Shown piece by piece: positions 18,544-27,101 of a stretch of DNA of 64,000 bases. Positions within the stretch are counted from its first letter, which is position 1; the number at the start of each line of letters is the position of its first letter. The stretch comes from Actinorugispora endophytica (GTDB taxonomy: Bacteria > Actinomycetota > Actinomycetes > Streptosporangiales > Streptosporangiaceae), in assembly GCF_004363075.1 (NCBI RefSeq), contig NZ_SNYN01000020.1, positions 24,403 through 88,402 on the forward strand, written 5' to 3'. A program made the position numbers and the translations under genes. A model generated the notes under the pieces. The model searched no databases, was not told the origin of the DNA, and saw only the letters and a list, made by a program, of their open reading frames with translations.

Positions 18544-19524
18544 GTGCAGGAGACGCGCCTCGACACCGCTCGGATCAGGGCTGCCCGCCGGGTGATCGAC
18601 CCGGTTTTTCTCGACACTCCGCTGTACCGCTGCGAGGCGCTGGAGCCCGGCCTCGGGTGCGCGGTGAGCATCAAGCTCGAAACGGCGAACCCGGTCCGCA
18701 GCTTCAAGGCCCGCGGCACCGAGGTAGCCGCGAGCCTGCTCGCCGACCACGGCCCGCGCGCCGTGGTGTGCGCCAGCGCGGGAAACCTCGGCCAAGCCCT
18801 CGCCTGGTCCGGTCGCGGCCGGGGGCTCGACGTGACCGTCGTGACGTCCCGCTTCGCGACTGCGGTCAAGCTTGACCGCATCCGCGCGCTGGACGCCAGG
18901 TTGGAGCTGGTGGACGGCGACCACGAGACGGCTCGCGAGCGGGCGGCCGCCATCGCTCGGTACGACGGCATCCGGCTGCTCGAAGACAGCCTGGACATCG
19001 AGACCTGCGAGGGCGCGGCGACCATCGGTCTGGAACTGGTGGACGCCGCGCCGTCGTTCGACGCCGTCCTGGTCGCCCTCGGCGGCGGGGCGCTGGCCAC
19101 CGGCGTGGGCCATGTGATGAAGACCCTGGCAACCGGCGTCGAGGTGGTCTGCGTCCAGCCACTGGGCGCGCCGGCGCTGACACACTCGTGGCGCCGGCGA
19201 CGCGTCGTCACCACCGACTCGACCGACACCATCGCTGACGGCGTCGCGGGCCGGCGTCCCATCCCGGCCGTCCTGGACGATCTCCTCCTGGTCGCTGACG
19301 ACGCCGTCCTGGTCCAGGAGGCGTCGATCATCGCCGGTATGCGGATGCTCCTCGACCACGCCGGCCTCGTCGTCGAGCCGTCGGCCGCGCTCGGCATCGC
19401 GGCGATCCTCGAAGACCGCGACCGCTTCGCCGGCCGACACGTAGCCACCATCGTGTGCGGCAGCAACGTCGACGTGGACGCCTATCACCGCTGGGTCGGC
19501 GCGGCTCCCGTCCACAGGCCCTGA
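18544..19524 (+). CDS. PLP-dependent threonine/serine dehydratase-like enzyme (paralogue 1)
   Basis: 326 residues, fold-type II PLP enzyme. SFKARG holds the cofactor lysine; ASAGNLGQALAW is the substrate loop; VALGGGALATGVG is the tetraglycine-type phosphate loop; a conserved Ser/Cys lies in IVCGSN. No ACT domain, so it is not the biosynthetic IlvA type. It could be a catabolic Thr/Ser ammonia-lyase or a racemase-like relative. The start is GTG at 18544. A paralogue with the same domain plan lies at 31728-32666. Confidence 0.85.
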   Translation: MQETRLDTARIRAARRVIDPVFLDTPLYRCEALEPGLGCAVSIKLETANPVRSFKARGTEVAASLLADHGPRAVVCASAGNLGQALAWSGRGRGLDVTVVTSRFATAVKLDRIRALDARLELVDGDHETARERAAAIARYDGIRLLEDSLDIETCEGAATIGLELVDAAPSFDAVLVALGGGALATGVGHVMKTLATGVEVVCVQPLGAPALTHSWRRRRVVTTDSTDTIADGVAGRRPIPAVLDDLLLVADDAVLVQEASIIAGMRMLLDHAGLVVEPSAALGIAAILEDRDRFAGRHVATIVCGSNVDVDAYHRWVGAAPVHRP

Positions 19525-20125
19525 CAATCACCCCGGTCCGGCGCGGGGCCGGCCCCGCGCGCTCGCGCCGCCGTCGCTTCGCGAACGCCGCGCGGTCTTC
19601 CACGGCCCGCTCCGGTCCCCGGCGGTCCGAGAGCCCCGCACGACTTCCGCGGATCCCGGCGGCGGGCCCTCCCGACGTCCGACGGGCCGCGCCGGCGTGC
19701 CGGGAGACCGGCGGTGTTCCAGATTCCCGGGTCCGCGACCGCGTGACACGCTACTGTCTGCGGGCATCCTCACCGAAACCCTGAAAACCGCCACCACCTG
19801 GTCGAACACTCCTCCCCTCCGCTGGGAGGCCGTCGACTCGACCCACCGGGCGCCACACGGCCCCGAAGACGCGAAGACGCCGCGCCGCGTTCCGCGCGCC
19901 CGTCCGGCGGGCCCGCCGCCGTACCACGCGGCCGTCTCCCACCATCACGCGGTGGCATCGGCCACCGGTCCGGACGACCGTCGAGACCAGCCCTCCGGGC
20001 GTGGACGTCCCCGATCCCGGAACCCCCTCGGCGCACTCGGCCCGGGAAAGCTCATCCCCGACACAACGGCATAAGCGGGCGCCGGTCCGTGGTGCCCCTG
20101 CCACGAGATGTGAAAAGAGGGGCAC
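19525..20125. other. 600-bp gap, no gene seen
   Basis: Reading frames on both strands lack motifs and ribosome binding sites. The last part (about 19760-20125) must contain the promoter of the PP2C gene, but no clear -10/-35 pair was found. No repeat was recognised. Confidence 0.35.
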
Positions 20126-20899
20126 GTGCGAATCAGGCAGGCAAGCCGTCGCGGAGTCGCAGCCAACAACGAGGACCGTATCGGAGCCGGGGCGGACTGG
20201 GCGTTCGTCCTGGACGGGGCCACCGCCCCGTCGGGCGTGGCCAGCGGGTGCGCGCACGACGTGAGCTGGCTGGTGGACCGGTTGGCCGAGGCCCTGCGCG
20301 TGACGCTGGGCACGCCGATGCCGTTGCCGGACGCGCTCGCCGTCGCGATCGAGCGGGTGCGGTACGCGCACGGCGGCGGGTGCGACCTGGACAACCCCGA
20401 CAGCCCCTCGGCGACCGCGGTCCTGGCCCGGCGCTCCGAGCATGGGCTGGACTACCTGGTGCTGGCCGACTCGGCGGTGCTGTTCGCCCAGGACGACGGA
20501 ACCGTGCGCGCGGTCAGCGACGACCGGGTGGACCGCCTCCCGGGCGGCCGCCCCTACAGCCGGCAGCTGGTGCGCGAGTCACGCAACACCCCGGGCGGCT
20601 TCTGGGTGGCCAGCACGGTCCCCGAAGCCGCCTACCAGGCGGTGCTCGGAACCGCGCGGGCGAGCGAGTTCGCGCTGATGTCGGACGGCTGCACCCGCCT
20701 CGTGGACTACTACGGCCATACCTGGGAGTCCGTCTGGCGCCACCTGCGCGAACGCGGACCGCACTCCCTCGTCGACTGGGTCCGCGCCGAGGAGGTCCGC
20801 AACGGCGTCCCGTTGGGCAAAATCCACGACGACGCCACCGTCCTACACGCGGTGTTCACCCCCGACCAGGCCCGACGCCTCACCACGGCGGTCCGCTGA
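20126..20899 (+). CDS. PP2C-family serine/threonine phosphatase
   Basis: 257 residues. Metal-binding and fold motifs of the PPM/PP2C family are in order: NNEDR near the N-terminus, FVLDGAT, SATAVLARR, then LMSDGCTRLVDYYG and the C-terminal DDATVL. It is a soluble catalytic domain with no membrane or sensor domain and no kinase neighbour. The GTG start at 20126 follows GAGGGG. It converges with the APH(6)-like gene across a strong hairpin. The target phosphoprotein is unknown. Confidence 0.85.
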   Translation: MRIRQASRRGVAANNEDRIGAGADWAFVLDGATAPSGVASGCAHDVSWLVDRLAEALRVTLGTPMPLPDALAVAIERVRYAHGGGCDLDNPDSPSATAVLARRSEHGLDYLVLADSAVLFAQDDGTVRAVSDDRVDRLPGGRPYSRQLVRESRNTPGGFWVASTVPEAAYQAVLGTARASEFALMSDGCTRLVDYYGHTWESVWRHLRERGPHSLVDWVRAEEVRNGVPLGKIHDDATVLHAVFTPDQARRLTTAVR

Positions 20900-20912
20900 C
20901 AGCGGCGGTCGC

Positions 20913-20967
20913 CGGTCCTGACGTCGGCGTCCCCGGACCGTTCCGGGCGGCGCCGACGTCAGGACCG
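20913..20967. terminator. Bidirectional terminator between convergent genes
   Basis: A 17-bp perfect stem (CGGTCCTGACGTCGGCG and its complement, 20913-20929 and 20951-20967) with an inner CCCGGA/TCCGGG stem. It lies between the convergent PP2C and APH stop codons and can serve both. Confidence 0.8.
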
Positions 20968-20978
20968 CCGGCGGCTCC

Positions 20979-21899
20979 TCACCAACCGGCCAGTTCCATC
21001 ACGACCTTGAACTCGGCGCTGTTCGCGCGGCCCCGGTTCGCGAGGGCCGTGGCGAAGACGGGACCGAAGGCGACGCACCATCTGAGCAGGCGCTGGGACG
21101 GCACCCCGATGCCGGGGGCCAGGACCGCGATCCGGTCGTTGACCTCGTCCAGCGAGGCGGCCTTCCACACCGCCCAGTCGACCGCGTCCACGGCCGCGTC
21201 GCCCAGGCAGCCGCGCGGGTCGATGGCGACCAGGCCGCGCTCGGCCCCGCCGTCCAGGACGTTGCCCGGGTGCAGGTCACCGTGCAGGGGCACGACGTTC
21301 TCGTCCCCGCAGGCCAGGCCGCGCGCCAGGGAGTGCCCGTGGTGCATGAGCGGAGCCGGGACGAAGTCGGCCGCGGGACCGTCCGCGCGCGCCCGCTCCC
21401 ACAGGTCGAAGATGAAGTTGACCCGGCTGTCCAGCGGGTGCAGTTCCCACAGCGCCGACTCGGTCACCTGGACTTCGTGAAGTTCGTTGATGAGGCCGCT
21501 GATCCGCTCCATCGGGGGGACCGTCCCGGTCTCGGCGATGGTGCGGCCCGGTTCGATGGCCTCCATCAGGATCCCGCCGCGCCGGGCGTCCACCTCGTAC
21601 ACGCCCGGAACCCTGCGGGTCGGCTGCCACACGGCCAGCACGCGCGCCTCGGCCGCGATCAGCGGGGGGTCCGGGCTCACCTTGAGGACGGCGGCCGTTC
21701 CGTCGGTCCGCCTGCAGTGCACCACCACCGAGGTCTGTCCGTGCGGCCCGCCCCCCTCCACCGTGAAGGCCCAGCGTTCGGCGAGCTCCGTGACGAGTTC
21801 GGGAAGTCCGTCCAGCCAGTTGAGCGCTCCGCTTCCGAAGCGCCTGACCAATCGGCTTCGCTGTTTGTCATCGACCAACTGCGCTGTGACGTCACTCAT
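20979..21899 (-). CDS. APH(6)-like / hydroxyurea phosphotransferase-type kinase
   Basis: 306 residues from the ATG at 21899. WLDGLPELVTELAERWAF, AVLKVSP and the catalytic loop PLHGDLHPGNVL (HGD...N) followed by AIDPRG match the streptomycin 6-phosphotransferase/hydroxyurea phosphotransferase group of aminoglycoside kinases. All catalytic residues are present, so activity is expected. Resistance cannot be assumed: chromosomal homologues are common in actinomycetes and their true substrates are mostly unknown. It reads leftward and converges with the PP2C gene. Confidence 0.86.
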   Translation of the reverse strand: MSDVTAQLVDDKQRSRLVRRFGSGALNWLDGLPELVTELAERWAFTVEGGGPHGQTSVVVHCRRTDGTAAVLKVSPDPPLIAAEARVLAVWQPTRRVPGVYEVDARRGGILMEAIEPGRTIAETGTVPPMERISGLINELHEVQVTESALWELHPLDSRVNFIFDLWERARADGPAADFVPAPLMHHGHSLARGLACGDENVVPLHGDLHPGNVLDGGAERGLVAIDPRGCLGDAAVDAVDWAVWKAASLDEVNDRIAVLAPGIGVPSQRLLRWCVAFGPVFATALANRGRANSAEFKVVMELAGW

Positions 21900-22071
21900 G
21901 AGGACCACCCTACGGACATCGCACTTCCAGTATCCCCGCTTCCCCCGTGGGCGGTCGTCACTCCTGCCCTGGTCGTCGCCCATGAGGCACAGGCCAGGCC
22001 ACGTACGCTCGCCTCCGCGGCCGGAAGCGGACAATTCCGGCGGGTCGGCGTGTCCGGCTCCCCCGGCCTGG

Positions 22072-22251
22072 TCAGCGGCGCCCCGGGCCCCGCGGAGGGC
22101 CGGGGTACGGGCCGGGCCCCCGGGGGCGGCCCGGCGCCCGCGGGGGCCGCGGCCCTTCGTTGACGGCCCGGACGACGAGCCAGACGACGACCGCGAGCAG
22201 CGGGAGGACCACCAGGACGAGGAGGACGACGAGCAACGCGAGAAAGGTCAT
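22072..22251 (-). CDS. Small single-pass membrane protein, 59 aa
   Basis: ATG at 22251, TGA at 22072-22074. Residues 1-30 form one very hydrophobic helix (MTFLALLVVLLVLVVLPLLA, then VVVWLVV), followed by an Arg/Pro/Gly-rich tail. AAGG lies about 4 nt upstream of the ATG, and TATGGT further up could be a -10. The abrupt hydrophobic-to-basic architecture is like many small actinobacterial membrane proteins; no family was recognised. The high GC of the tail leaves some doubt about its real 3' extent. Confidence 0.5.
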   Translation of the reverse strand: MTFLALLVVLLVLVVLPLLAVVVWLVVRAVNEGPRPPRAPGRPRGPGPYPGPPRGPGRR

Positions 22252-22289
22252 GCCGCCTTACCATAGCGACCGCCTCCTCCGCCGGACGC

Positions 22290-22325
22290 GCTCCCCTACG
22301 GGAGCCCGGCCCCGGGTAGGGGAGC
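22290..22325 (-). terminator. Hairpin after the CbiX-like gene
   Basis: GCTCCCCTAC (22290-22299) pairs with GTAGGGGAGC (22316-22325), with an inner GC-rich stem. It starts about 100 bp past the CbiX-like stop codon on the same strand. Confidence 0.6.
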
Positions 22326-22423
22326 CGGACCCCGGGCGGGGGCTCCGCGGACACCTCCGGGCGGAACGCGTCCGCGGCCCCGCTCCCCGGTCGGCCTCCC
22401 ACGACCGTCCGAAGCGTCCGGAC

Positions 22424-23104
22424 TCAGGCGGCCAGGCGCGCGGTGGCGGCGCGGTGCTGGGCCAGCAGGGTGTCGATGACGACCGCGGACGGGCCGAACG
22501 GCGCGGTGACGGTGGTGGCGCCGATGTCGCGCAGCCGGTCGAAGTCCGAGCCTTCCACCAGCTGCCAGGTCGCGACCGCGACCCGGCCGTGGCCGTTGCG
22601 CCGCAGGCGGGTCACGGCGTCGGAGACCGACGGGGCCCAGGCGTTGAGGTAGCCGACCTGGACGGGCGACTGGACGCGGCGGCTCAGCATGCGCGCCACA
22701 TCCGTCACCTGGCGGCGCTCGTCGTTGTCGGGGCCGCCGTCGGCGGCGAGGACGACGCCGTCGCCGGGGCACCAGCCCGCCGCGCGGAGCTGGGCGGCGA
22801 GCTTGGCGACGATCGAGGGCACCGCGCCCAGGGGTGCCGTCGCGCAGGCGTCGAAGCGGTCGCTGATGTCGAGACCGGAGAGGAGTTCGGTGCTGGCCGT
22901 GTCGCTGCCCGCGAGAAAGGCCGGGACCACCACGAGCGGCCCCTGGACCGACTCCACCGTGGCCTGGAGTTCGGCGTGCGAACCGAAGGCCGTGCGCACG
23001 GGCGCCTCGCCCCGCTGAACCACCGCTTCCGCCAGGCCGCAGAGCGCGTCCCTTCGGTGCGCGTCACGCGATCCATCCGCTACGAGAACCATGGTTGGAA
23101 CCAT
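22424..23104 (-). CDS. CbiX/sirohydrochlorin chelatase-like protein lacking the usual N-terminal His
   Basis: 226 residues from the ATG at 23104, chosen because GGAGGA lies 7 nt upstream; a frame open to 23125 is disfavoured. The fold pattern is that of the CbiX chelatases: an N-terminal VLVADGSRDAHRR, then PLVVVPAFLAGSD, DGVVLAADGGPDN and a tandem second half. In chelatases the N-terminal motif is AHGS with a metal-binding His; here it is ADGS. The protein may therefore not insert metals, or uses other ligands. A siroheme/B12 role is unproven and no other tetrapyrrole genes are nearby. Confidence 0.7.
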   Translation of the reverse strand: MVPTMVLVADGSRDAHRRDALCGLAEAVVQRGEAPVRTAFGSHAELQATVESVQGPLVVVPAFLAGSDTASTELLSGLDISDRFDACATAPLGAVPSIVAKLAAQLRAAGWCPGDGVVLAADGGPDNDERRQVTDVARMLSRRVQSPVQVGYLNAWAPSVSDAVTRLRRNGHGRVAVATWQLVEGSDFDRLRDIGATTVTAPFGPSAVVIDTLLAQHRAATARLAA

Positions 23105-23792
23105 AACCACTTCCTCCAAAACCACCGAGTAACCCCGCCCGTCGACGCGAGAGCGTAATGAGCACGGGTTTCACACGAATGAAGTCGTGTTACACATGCG
23201 GCAACAGTGCCTAATGACGCTGTTCGCCCCGTCCAAGGGGCGGTAAAGACCAGGTCGGTTGACTCCGAGCGCGACCTCGAGGGGCGGGCACCCTCGACGA
23301 TCAGCACCGGTAGCCACACTCTTCAGAGGATAAGCGAAAAGAATTACTTTTTCCACATCGCGGCAATGTTGCCCCCGTCACTCGCGGCACCATCTCGCGA
23401 GAGTCGGATCGACCGATGTCCTAAGACATCGAGGACCGGATCGCAGCCAATCAGCAACCTCTCCAGAGAGATTCACACGAGCGTGAACGTACTATTTCCA
23501 GTCGGCATCGGAGAACCCTGAAATACCCAGTAGAGACCAAGATTTAACACATTTTCCCAAACCCGCCGCGCGGAATGGTAGAAAATTAAAAGAATACCTA
23601 CCGAGATAACGGAAAATGCTCGGACGTGCGTGTTCCGGGGCCGAACCGGCCACTCCCCCGCGTACCCGGCGCCCCGCGTTCCGCCGGTGGCCGCGCGTCC
23701 TCCCCGAATCGTTCACTCCTCCCGACGCGCTCCCCGTCCGGGGAAGAACCCGCCACAATCGACAGCGAGGCGACGAACCAGAGGAGGCCCGC
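23105..23792. promoter_or_regulatory. AT-rich divergent regulatory region with two inverted repeats
   Basis: About 690 bp between the divergent CbiX-like and APH-like genes. From about 23330 to 23620 the composition falls to roughly even AT/GC, far below the flanks. Inverted repeats: ACACGA-6-TCGTGT at 23173-23190, within the CbiX-like upstream region, and CGATGTC-CTAA-GACATCG at 23414-23431. No ORF here is convincing and no cobalamin-riboswitch box is seen. It may hold promoters, operators or a small RNA. Confidence 0.5.
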
Positions 23793-25094
23793 GTGCCGTC
23801 GACCGCACACGAGGAACTGGCGCGCGGGGACACCCGCGTCCCCGGATTGGGCACGCTGCTCACCCCCGACGCGCTCTCGGACCTGCTCGACTCCCTACTT
23901 CCCGCCGACGCCGAGCGCCCCCTCGGGGTCGAGGTGACGCACCGGCGCTACCGGCCGGGGACCGGACTCGCCACCGGGTTCACCGCGCGCTACCCGGACG
24001 GCACCCGGCACGCCTTCGCCCGGGCCCTCGCCGCCGACGCGGCACCGGGCGGACTCGCCGAGGAGGTCCGCTACGCACGGCGGTGGGTCCCGGAACCCGC
24101 CGGGCGCGCCGTCGACATCTCCGACGTCGAGGAGCCCCGGCTGCGCGGCCCGCTGCACGACCCCGGGCTCTGCCTGGTGGTGGGACCGCCCGTGGACGAC
24201 CTGGCACTCACCGCCGTCCGGCACTTCGCGTCCGCGCCGGACCGGTTCGGCGCACCGGACGGCGGATCGGCGCGCACCCTCGCCTACCGGCCGGGGCGGC
24301 GCTGGGTCGGCCGGATCGACGACGCGGACGGCCGCCCCGTGACCGTCGTGCGCGCCCGATCGGGGAAGGTGAACGCGTCCGCCTACCTGGCGTCGGCCGC
24401 CGCCGGAATCCCGGTACCCGACCTGGTCCGGATCAGCCGGTACGGGCTGGTCGCCACCCGGTGGGTCCCCGGGGAGCCGCTGGACCTGCTGCCGGCGCGG
24501 GGATCCGCCGCAGGGGACGCCACGCTCGCGGAGGCGGGCCGCCTGCTGGCCCGGCTGCACTCGGTGCCGCCACCCCGGGAGCTCCTCCCCGCCGACCTCG
24601 GAGCCGAGGCGACCGCCGCCGCCTCGGAGGTGGGCGGCCTCGTTCCCGGCCTGGCCGGGCGCGCCGAAGCGGTGGCGCTGCGCTGCGCGGACGCGCTGGC
24701 GGATCCGTCCGGGCCCCGGGTCCTGGCCCACGGCGGGTTCCGCGCCGCGCGGGTCCTGGTCGGCGAGCGCGGCCCGGCCCTGGCCGACCTGGACCGGGCG
24801 CGCGTCGCCCACCCCGCGGCCGACCTGGCGGACTTCGCCGCGGCCGAGTACGCGGCCGGGCGGAGCGGCGACGGTCCCGCCGCCGTACTGGGCCCGCTGC
24901 TCGACGGCTACCTGGACGAGGCGCCCGCCGCGTACGCGGCGGGGGTCCTCGGCGCGCTGGACGCGTTCACGTCCGCGGCGCTGCTGTGCCGGGCCGCGGC
25001 CCCGTTCCGGCACGGCGCCCCCGACTGGGACACGCGCGCCGCCGCTCTCGTCGCCCTGGCGGAAGACACCGGGGGGCGCGCGCCCGGGCGCTGA
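23793..25094 (+). CDS. APH-fold protein with degenerate catalytic loop
   Basis: 433 residues from the GTG at 23793, which has GAGGAGG 5 nt upstream. The C-terminal half follows the aminoglycoside phosphotransferase fold: a hinge at RWVPGEPLDLL, helix EAGRLLARLHSVPPP, then VLAHGGFRAARVL and LADLDRARVAHPA. In active APHs the loop is HGDxxxxN followed by D-[FWI]-[DE]. Here the catalytic Asp is Gly and the Asn is Arg, while DLDR keeps the metal site. A pseudokinase or altered chemistry is likely. A 15-bp stem hairpin lies 77 bp past the stop. Confidence 0.7.
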   Translation: MPSTAHEELARGDTRVPGLGTLLTPDALSDLLDSLLPADAERPLGVEVTHRRYRPGTGLATGFTARYPDGTRHAFARALAADAAPGGLAEEVRYARRWVPEPAGRAVDISDVEEPRLRGPLHDPGLCLVVGPPVDDLALTAVRHFASAPDRFGAPDGGSARTLAYRPGRRWVGRIDDADGRPVTVVRARSGKVNASAYLASAAAGIPVPDLVRISRYGLVATRWVPGEPLDLLPARGSAAGDATLAEAGRLLARLHSVPPPRELLPADLGAEATAAASEVGGLVPGLAGRAEAVALRCADALADPSGPRVLAHGGFRAARVLVGERGPALADLDRARVAHPAADLADFAAAEYAAGRSGDGPAAVLGPLLDGYLDEAPAAYAAGVLGALDAFTSAALLCRAAAPFRHGAPDWDTRAAALVALAEDTGGRAPGR

Positions 25095-25171
25095 ACGACC
25101 CCGTCAGCCGCCGGGCTCCCGTCTCCTCACGGCAGCGCGGGGGCGAAGCGCGGGAGGCCGCCGCCGCCCCG

Positions 25172-25203
25172 CCGTGATGGTGGTGCACGCACCACCATCA
25201 CGG
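25172..25203 (+). terminator. Hairpin terminator after the APH-like gene
   Basis: A near-perfect palindrome, CCGTGATGGTGGTGC facing its complement with a 2-nt spacer, 77 bp past the stop codon at 25094. The rest of the 305-bp gap to the nucleotidyltransferase holds no visible gene. Confidence 0.75.
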
Positions 25204-25399
25204 TGGTGACCGGGGGCTCCTTCGGCCTGACGACTTGCCTTCGGATGCGTTGCCTCCCAAACTGGGACGAGGAGAAGGCGCGGAGCCGCCCGGCCGAACG
25301 GCCGGACGTGGCACCGCGGCCGGTCCGCGTCGGTCACCTCCTCTCCTGTCGGCGGAGCACGCGGCCCACTCTCGGACGAACCGGACTGGAGTAGTACTG

Positions 25400-26209
25400 A
25401 TGGCTGTCCACCCCCAGGCCCGAACCGTTGCCGAGGCTTTCCTGCTCGACGCCGACGTCGAGGCGCCCGGACTCGTGGAGGGCCTGTACCTGACCGGTTC
25501 GGTCGCGCTGGGCGACTTCCGCCCTCACACCAGCGACGTGGACTTCGTGGTGGTGACCACCCACCGCCTCGACGAGGCCGAGCGCACCGCGATGCGCCGC
25601 GTCCACGCGCGCATGCGCTCCCGCTTCCCCCGGCCGCAGTTCAACGGCATCCACGTCACCTGGGACGACCTCACCGCCGACCCGCAGCACTGCGGCCCGG
25701 TGGTCTCCGTGGTCAACGGGCGCTTCCGCCGCAAGGCCGGCCCCGACGTCAACCCCGCTACCTGGCACGTCCTGGCCGAACGCGGTGTGACGGTCCGCGG
25801 CCCGCTGCCGATCGAACTCGACGTCTGGGACGAGCGGGTGAGCCTGCAGGCCTGGTCCCTGGGCAACCTCGACGAGCACTGGCGGCGCTGGCGCGCCAAG
25901 GCCGGCAGCCTGATCACCCCGCGCGGCCTGGCCGCCCTGGGTTCGCTGGCCCCCTCCTGGGGCGTACTGAGCGTCAGCCGCCTGCACTTCACCCTGCGCA
26001 CCGGCGAGATCACCTCCAAGTCGGGGGCGGGCTTCTACGCCCTGCACGCCTTCCCCGAGCGCTGGGACCGCATCGTCAACGAGTGCCTGCGCATCCGCCG
26101 CGACTCCACGCGGCCCTCGCTGTACCAGAACGCGCTGGCCCGGCGCCGCGCGGCCCTCGACTACATCGAGATGGTGCTGGACGACGCGCTGGCCCTCAAA
26201 CCCGCCTGA
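25400..26209 (+). CDS. Nucleotidyltransferase of the aminoglycoside adenylyltransferase (AadA/ANT) type
   Basis: 269 residues from the ATG at 25400 (GGAG 9 nt upstream). The N-terminal polymerase-beta-like motif GSVALGDFRPHTSDVDFVVV supplies the GS...DxD metal and nucleotide site. The C-terminal half is helical like the DUF4111 partner domain of streptomycin/spectinomycin adenylyltransferases. It could transfer AMP to a small molecule; the substrate is not predictable. It lies a few kb from two APH-fold genes. Its last codons are duplicated just downstream (see 26166-26330). Confidence 0.8.
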   Translation: MAVHPQARTVAEAFLLDADVEAPGLVEGLYLTGSVALGDFRPHTSDVDFVVVTTHRLDEAERTAMRRVHARMRSRFPRPQFNGIHVTWDDLTADPQHCGPVVSVVNGRFRRKAGPDVNPATWHVLAERGVTVRGPLPIELDVWDERVSLQAWSLGNLDEHWRRWRAKAGSLITPRGLAALGSLAPSWGVLSVSRLHFTLRTGEITSKSGAGFYALHAFPERWDRIVNECLRIRRDSTRPSLYQNALARRRAALDYIEMVLDDALALKPA

Positions 26210-26330
26210 CCCCGGAAGACGGAGGGCGGGGGGGCGAAGGGGGTCCTCCCCCTGGCCCGGTACCGATCGAGACGGTGCCGGACGACGCGCCGGCCCCCAA
26301 ACCCGCCCGACCCCGGAAGACGGAGGACGG
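26166..26330. repeat. Imperfect direct repeat duplicating the 3' end of the nucleotidyltransferase gene
   Basis: About 64 bp at 26166-26229 (last 14 codons, stop and flank) recurs at 26267-26330 with only a few substitutions, offset by 101 bp. The second copy sits in the gap before def and has lost the stop codon (TGA to CGA). It is a recent local duplication, not a gene. Confidence 0.85.
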
Positions 26331-26392
26331 GAAGGCCCTCCCCCTCTGCGGGAACCGAAGCCGGACCCGCTCCGCGCGGCTACCCTTCAACC

Positions 26393-26950
26393 ATGACAAA
26401 GCGCACCATCGTCCTGTTCGGCGCCCCCGTACTGACCACGCCGACGACACCGATCACCACGTTCGACCGGCACACCGAGGCCCTGGTGCGGGACCTGTTG
26501 GACACCGTGGACGCCCCCGGGCGGGCCGGGGTCGCCGCCACCCAGATCGGGGTGGGCCTGCGCGCGTTCAGCTACAACGTCGAAGGTGAGATCGGCTACG
26601 TCATCAACCCGGAGATCGTCGAGCTGTCCGAGGAGACCCAGGACGAGGGCAACGAGGGCTGCCTGTCCGTGCCGGACCTGTGGTATCCGACCAGGCGCGC
26701 CATGCACGCGGTCGTGGCCGGGGTGGACCTGCGCAACGAGCCGGTCACCCTCAAGGGCTCCGGGCTGATGGCCCGCTGCCTCCAGCATGAGACCGATCAC
26801 CTCGACGGCACCCTCTACCTGGACCGCCTGGACCGCGACGCGCGCCGGGACGCCATGCGCGAGATCCGCCGCTCCGACTGGTTCATGGGCGCCGGCGCCG
26901 CTTCGGAGACCCCCCGGAAACTTCCCTCCGCTTTCGGCGGGCTCCGATGA
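26393..26950 (+). CDS. def: Peptide deformylase
   Basis: Removes the formyl group from the N-terminal Met of nascent proteins. 185 residues. All three motifs are present: GVAATQIGVG (motif 1, with Ala replacing the usual second-to-last Gly/Ala pattern), EGCLSVP (Cys metal ligand) and QHETDHLDG (two His ligands and the catalytic Glu). The start is ATG at 26393. Actinomycetes often carry several def genes; this one stands alone, not beside fmt, so it may be an accessory copy. Confidence 0.95.
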   Translation: MTKRTIVLFGAPVLTTPTTPITTFDRHTEALVRDLLDTVDAPGRAGVAATQIGVGLRAFSYNVEGEIGYVINPEIVELSEETQDEGNEGCLSVPDLWYPTRRAMHAVVAGVDLRNEPVTLKGSGLMARCLQHETDHLDGTLYLDRLDRDARRDAMREIRRSDWFMGAGAASETPRKLPSAFGGLR

Positions 26951-27101
26951 GATGTCGGCTTTCCAGTGACAAATCACGATGACGACTAGGCATATCACGA
27001 GAAGATCTCGTATGGTCTGCTGAAGCATCGTGTGGCCCCTTGGGAACCCCCGCCCCCACCGTCGCTGAGGCCACAGGTCCCTCCCCACGGAGCAGAGTCA
27101 A
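26951..27101 (+). promoter_or_regulatory. Promoter/leader of the secreted coiled-coil gene
   Basis: The 151-bp gap is less GC-rich than the genes. GTGACA and TAGGCA, 15 bp apart, could be a promoter. ACGAGA-AGA-TCTCGT (26997-27011) is a perfect small hairpin followed by TATGGT. GTGGCC (27031) and GGCCAC (27073) could pair to form a larger leader structure. I could not match it to a known riboswitch. Confidence 0.4.

Noticed and set aside
19751..20443. Minus-strand ORF spanning the gap and the PP2C gene start
   Set aside because: It overlaps the PP2C coding region antisense and lacks motifs or an upstream ribosome binding site.
23105..23330. Possible cobalamin riboswitch upstream of the CbiX-like gene
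   Set aside because: No B12 box or matching helices are visible on the minus strand.
23207..23521. Short + strand ORF (104 codons) in the AT-rich gap
   Set aside because: GTG start without a ribosome binding site, no codon-position GC bias and no family resemblance.
20979..26209. Dedicated aminoglycoside biosynthesis or resistance cluster
   Set aside because: The kinase, degenerate kinase and nucleotidyltransferase are in separate transcripts, with no biosynthetic genes nearby.
26951..27101. Possible c-di-AMP (ydaO-type) riboswitch upstream of the cell-wall gene
   Set aside because: Such riboswitches often precede actinobacterial cell-wall hydrolases, but I could not line up the conserved core, and the gap is short for it.
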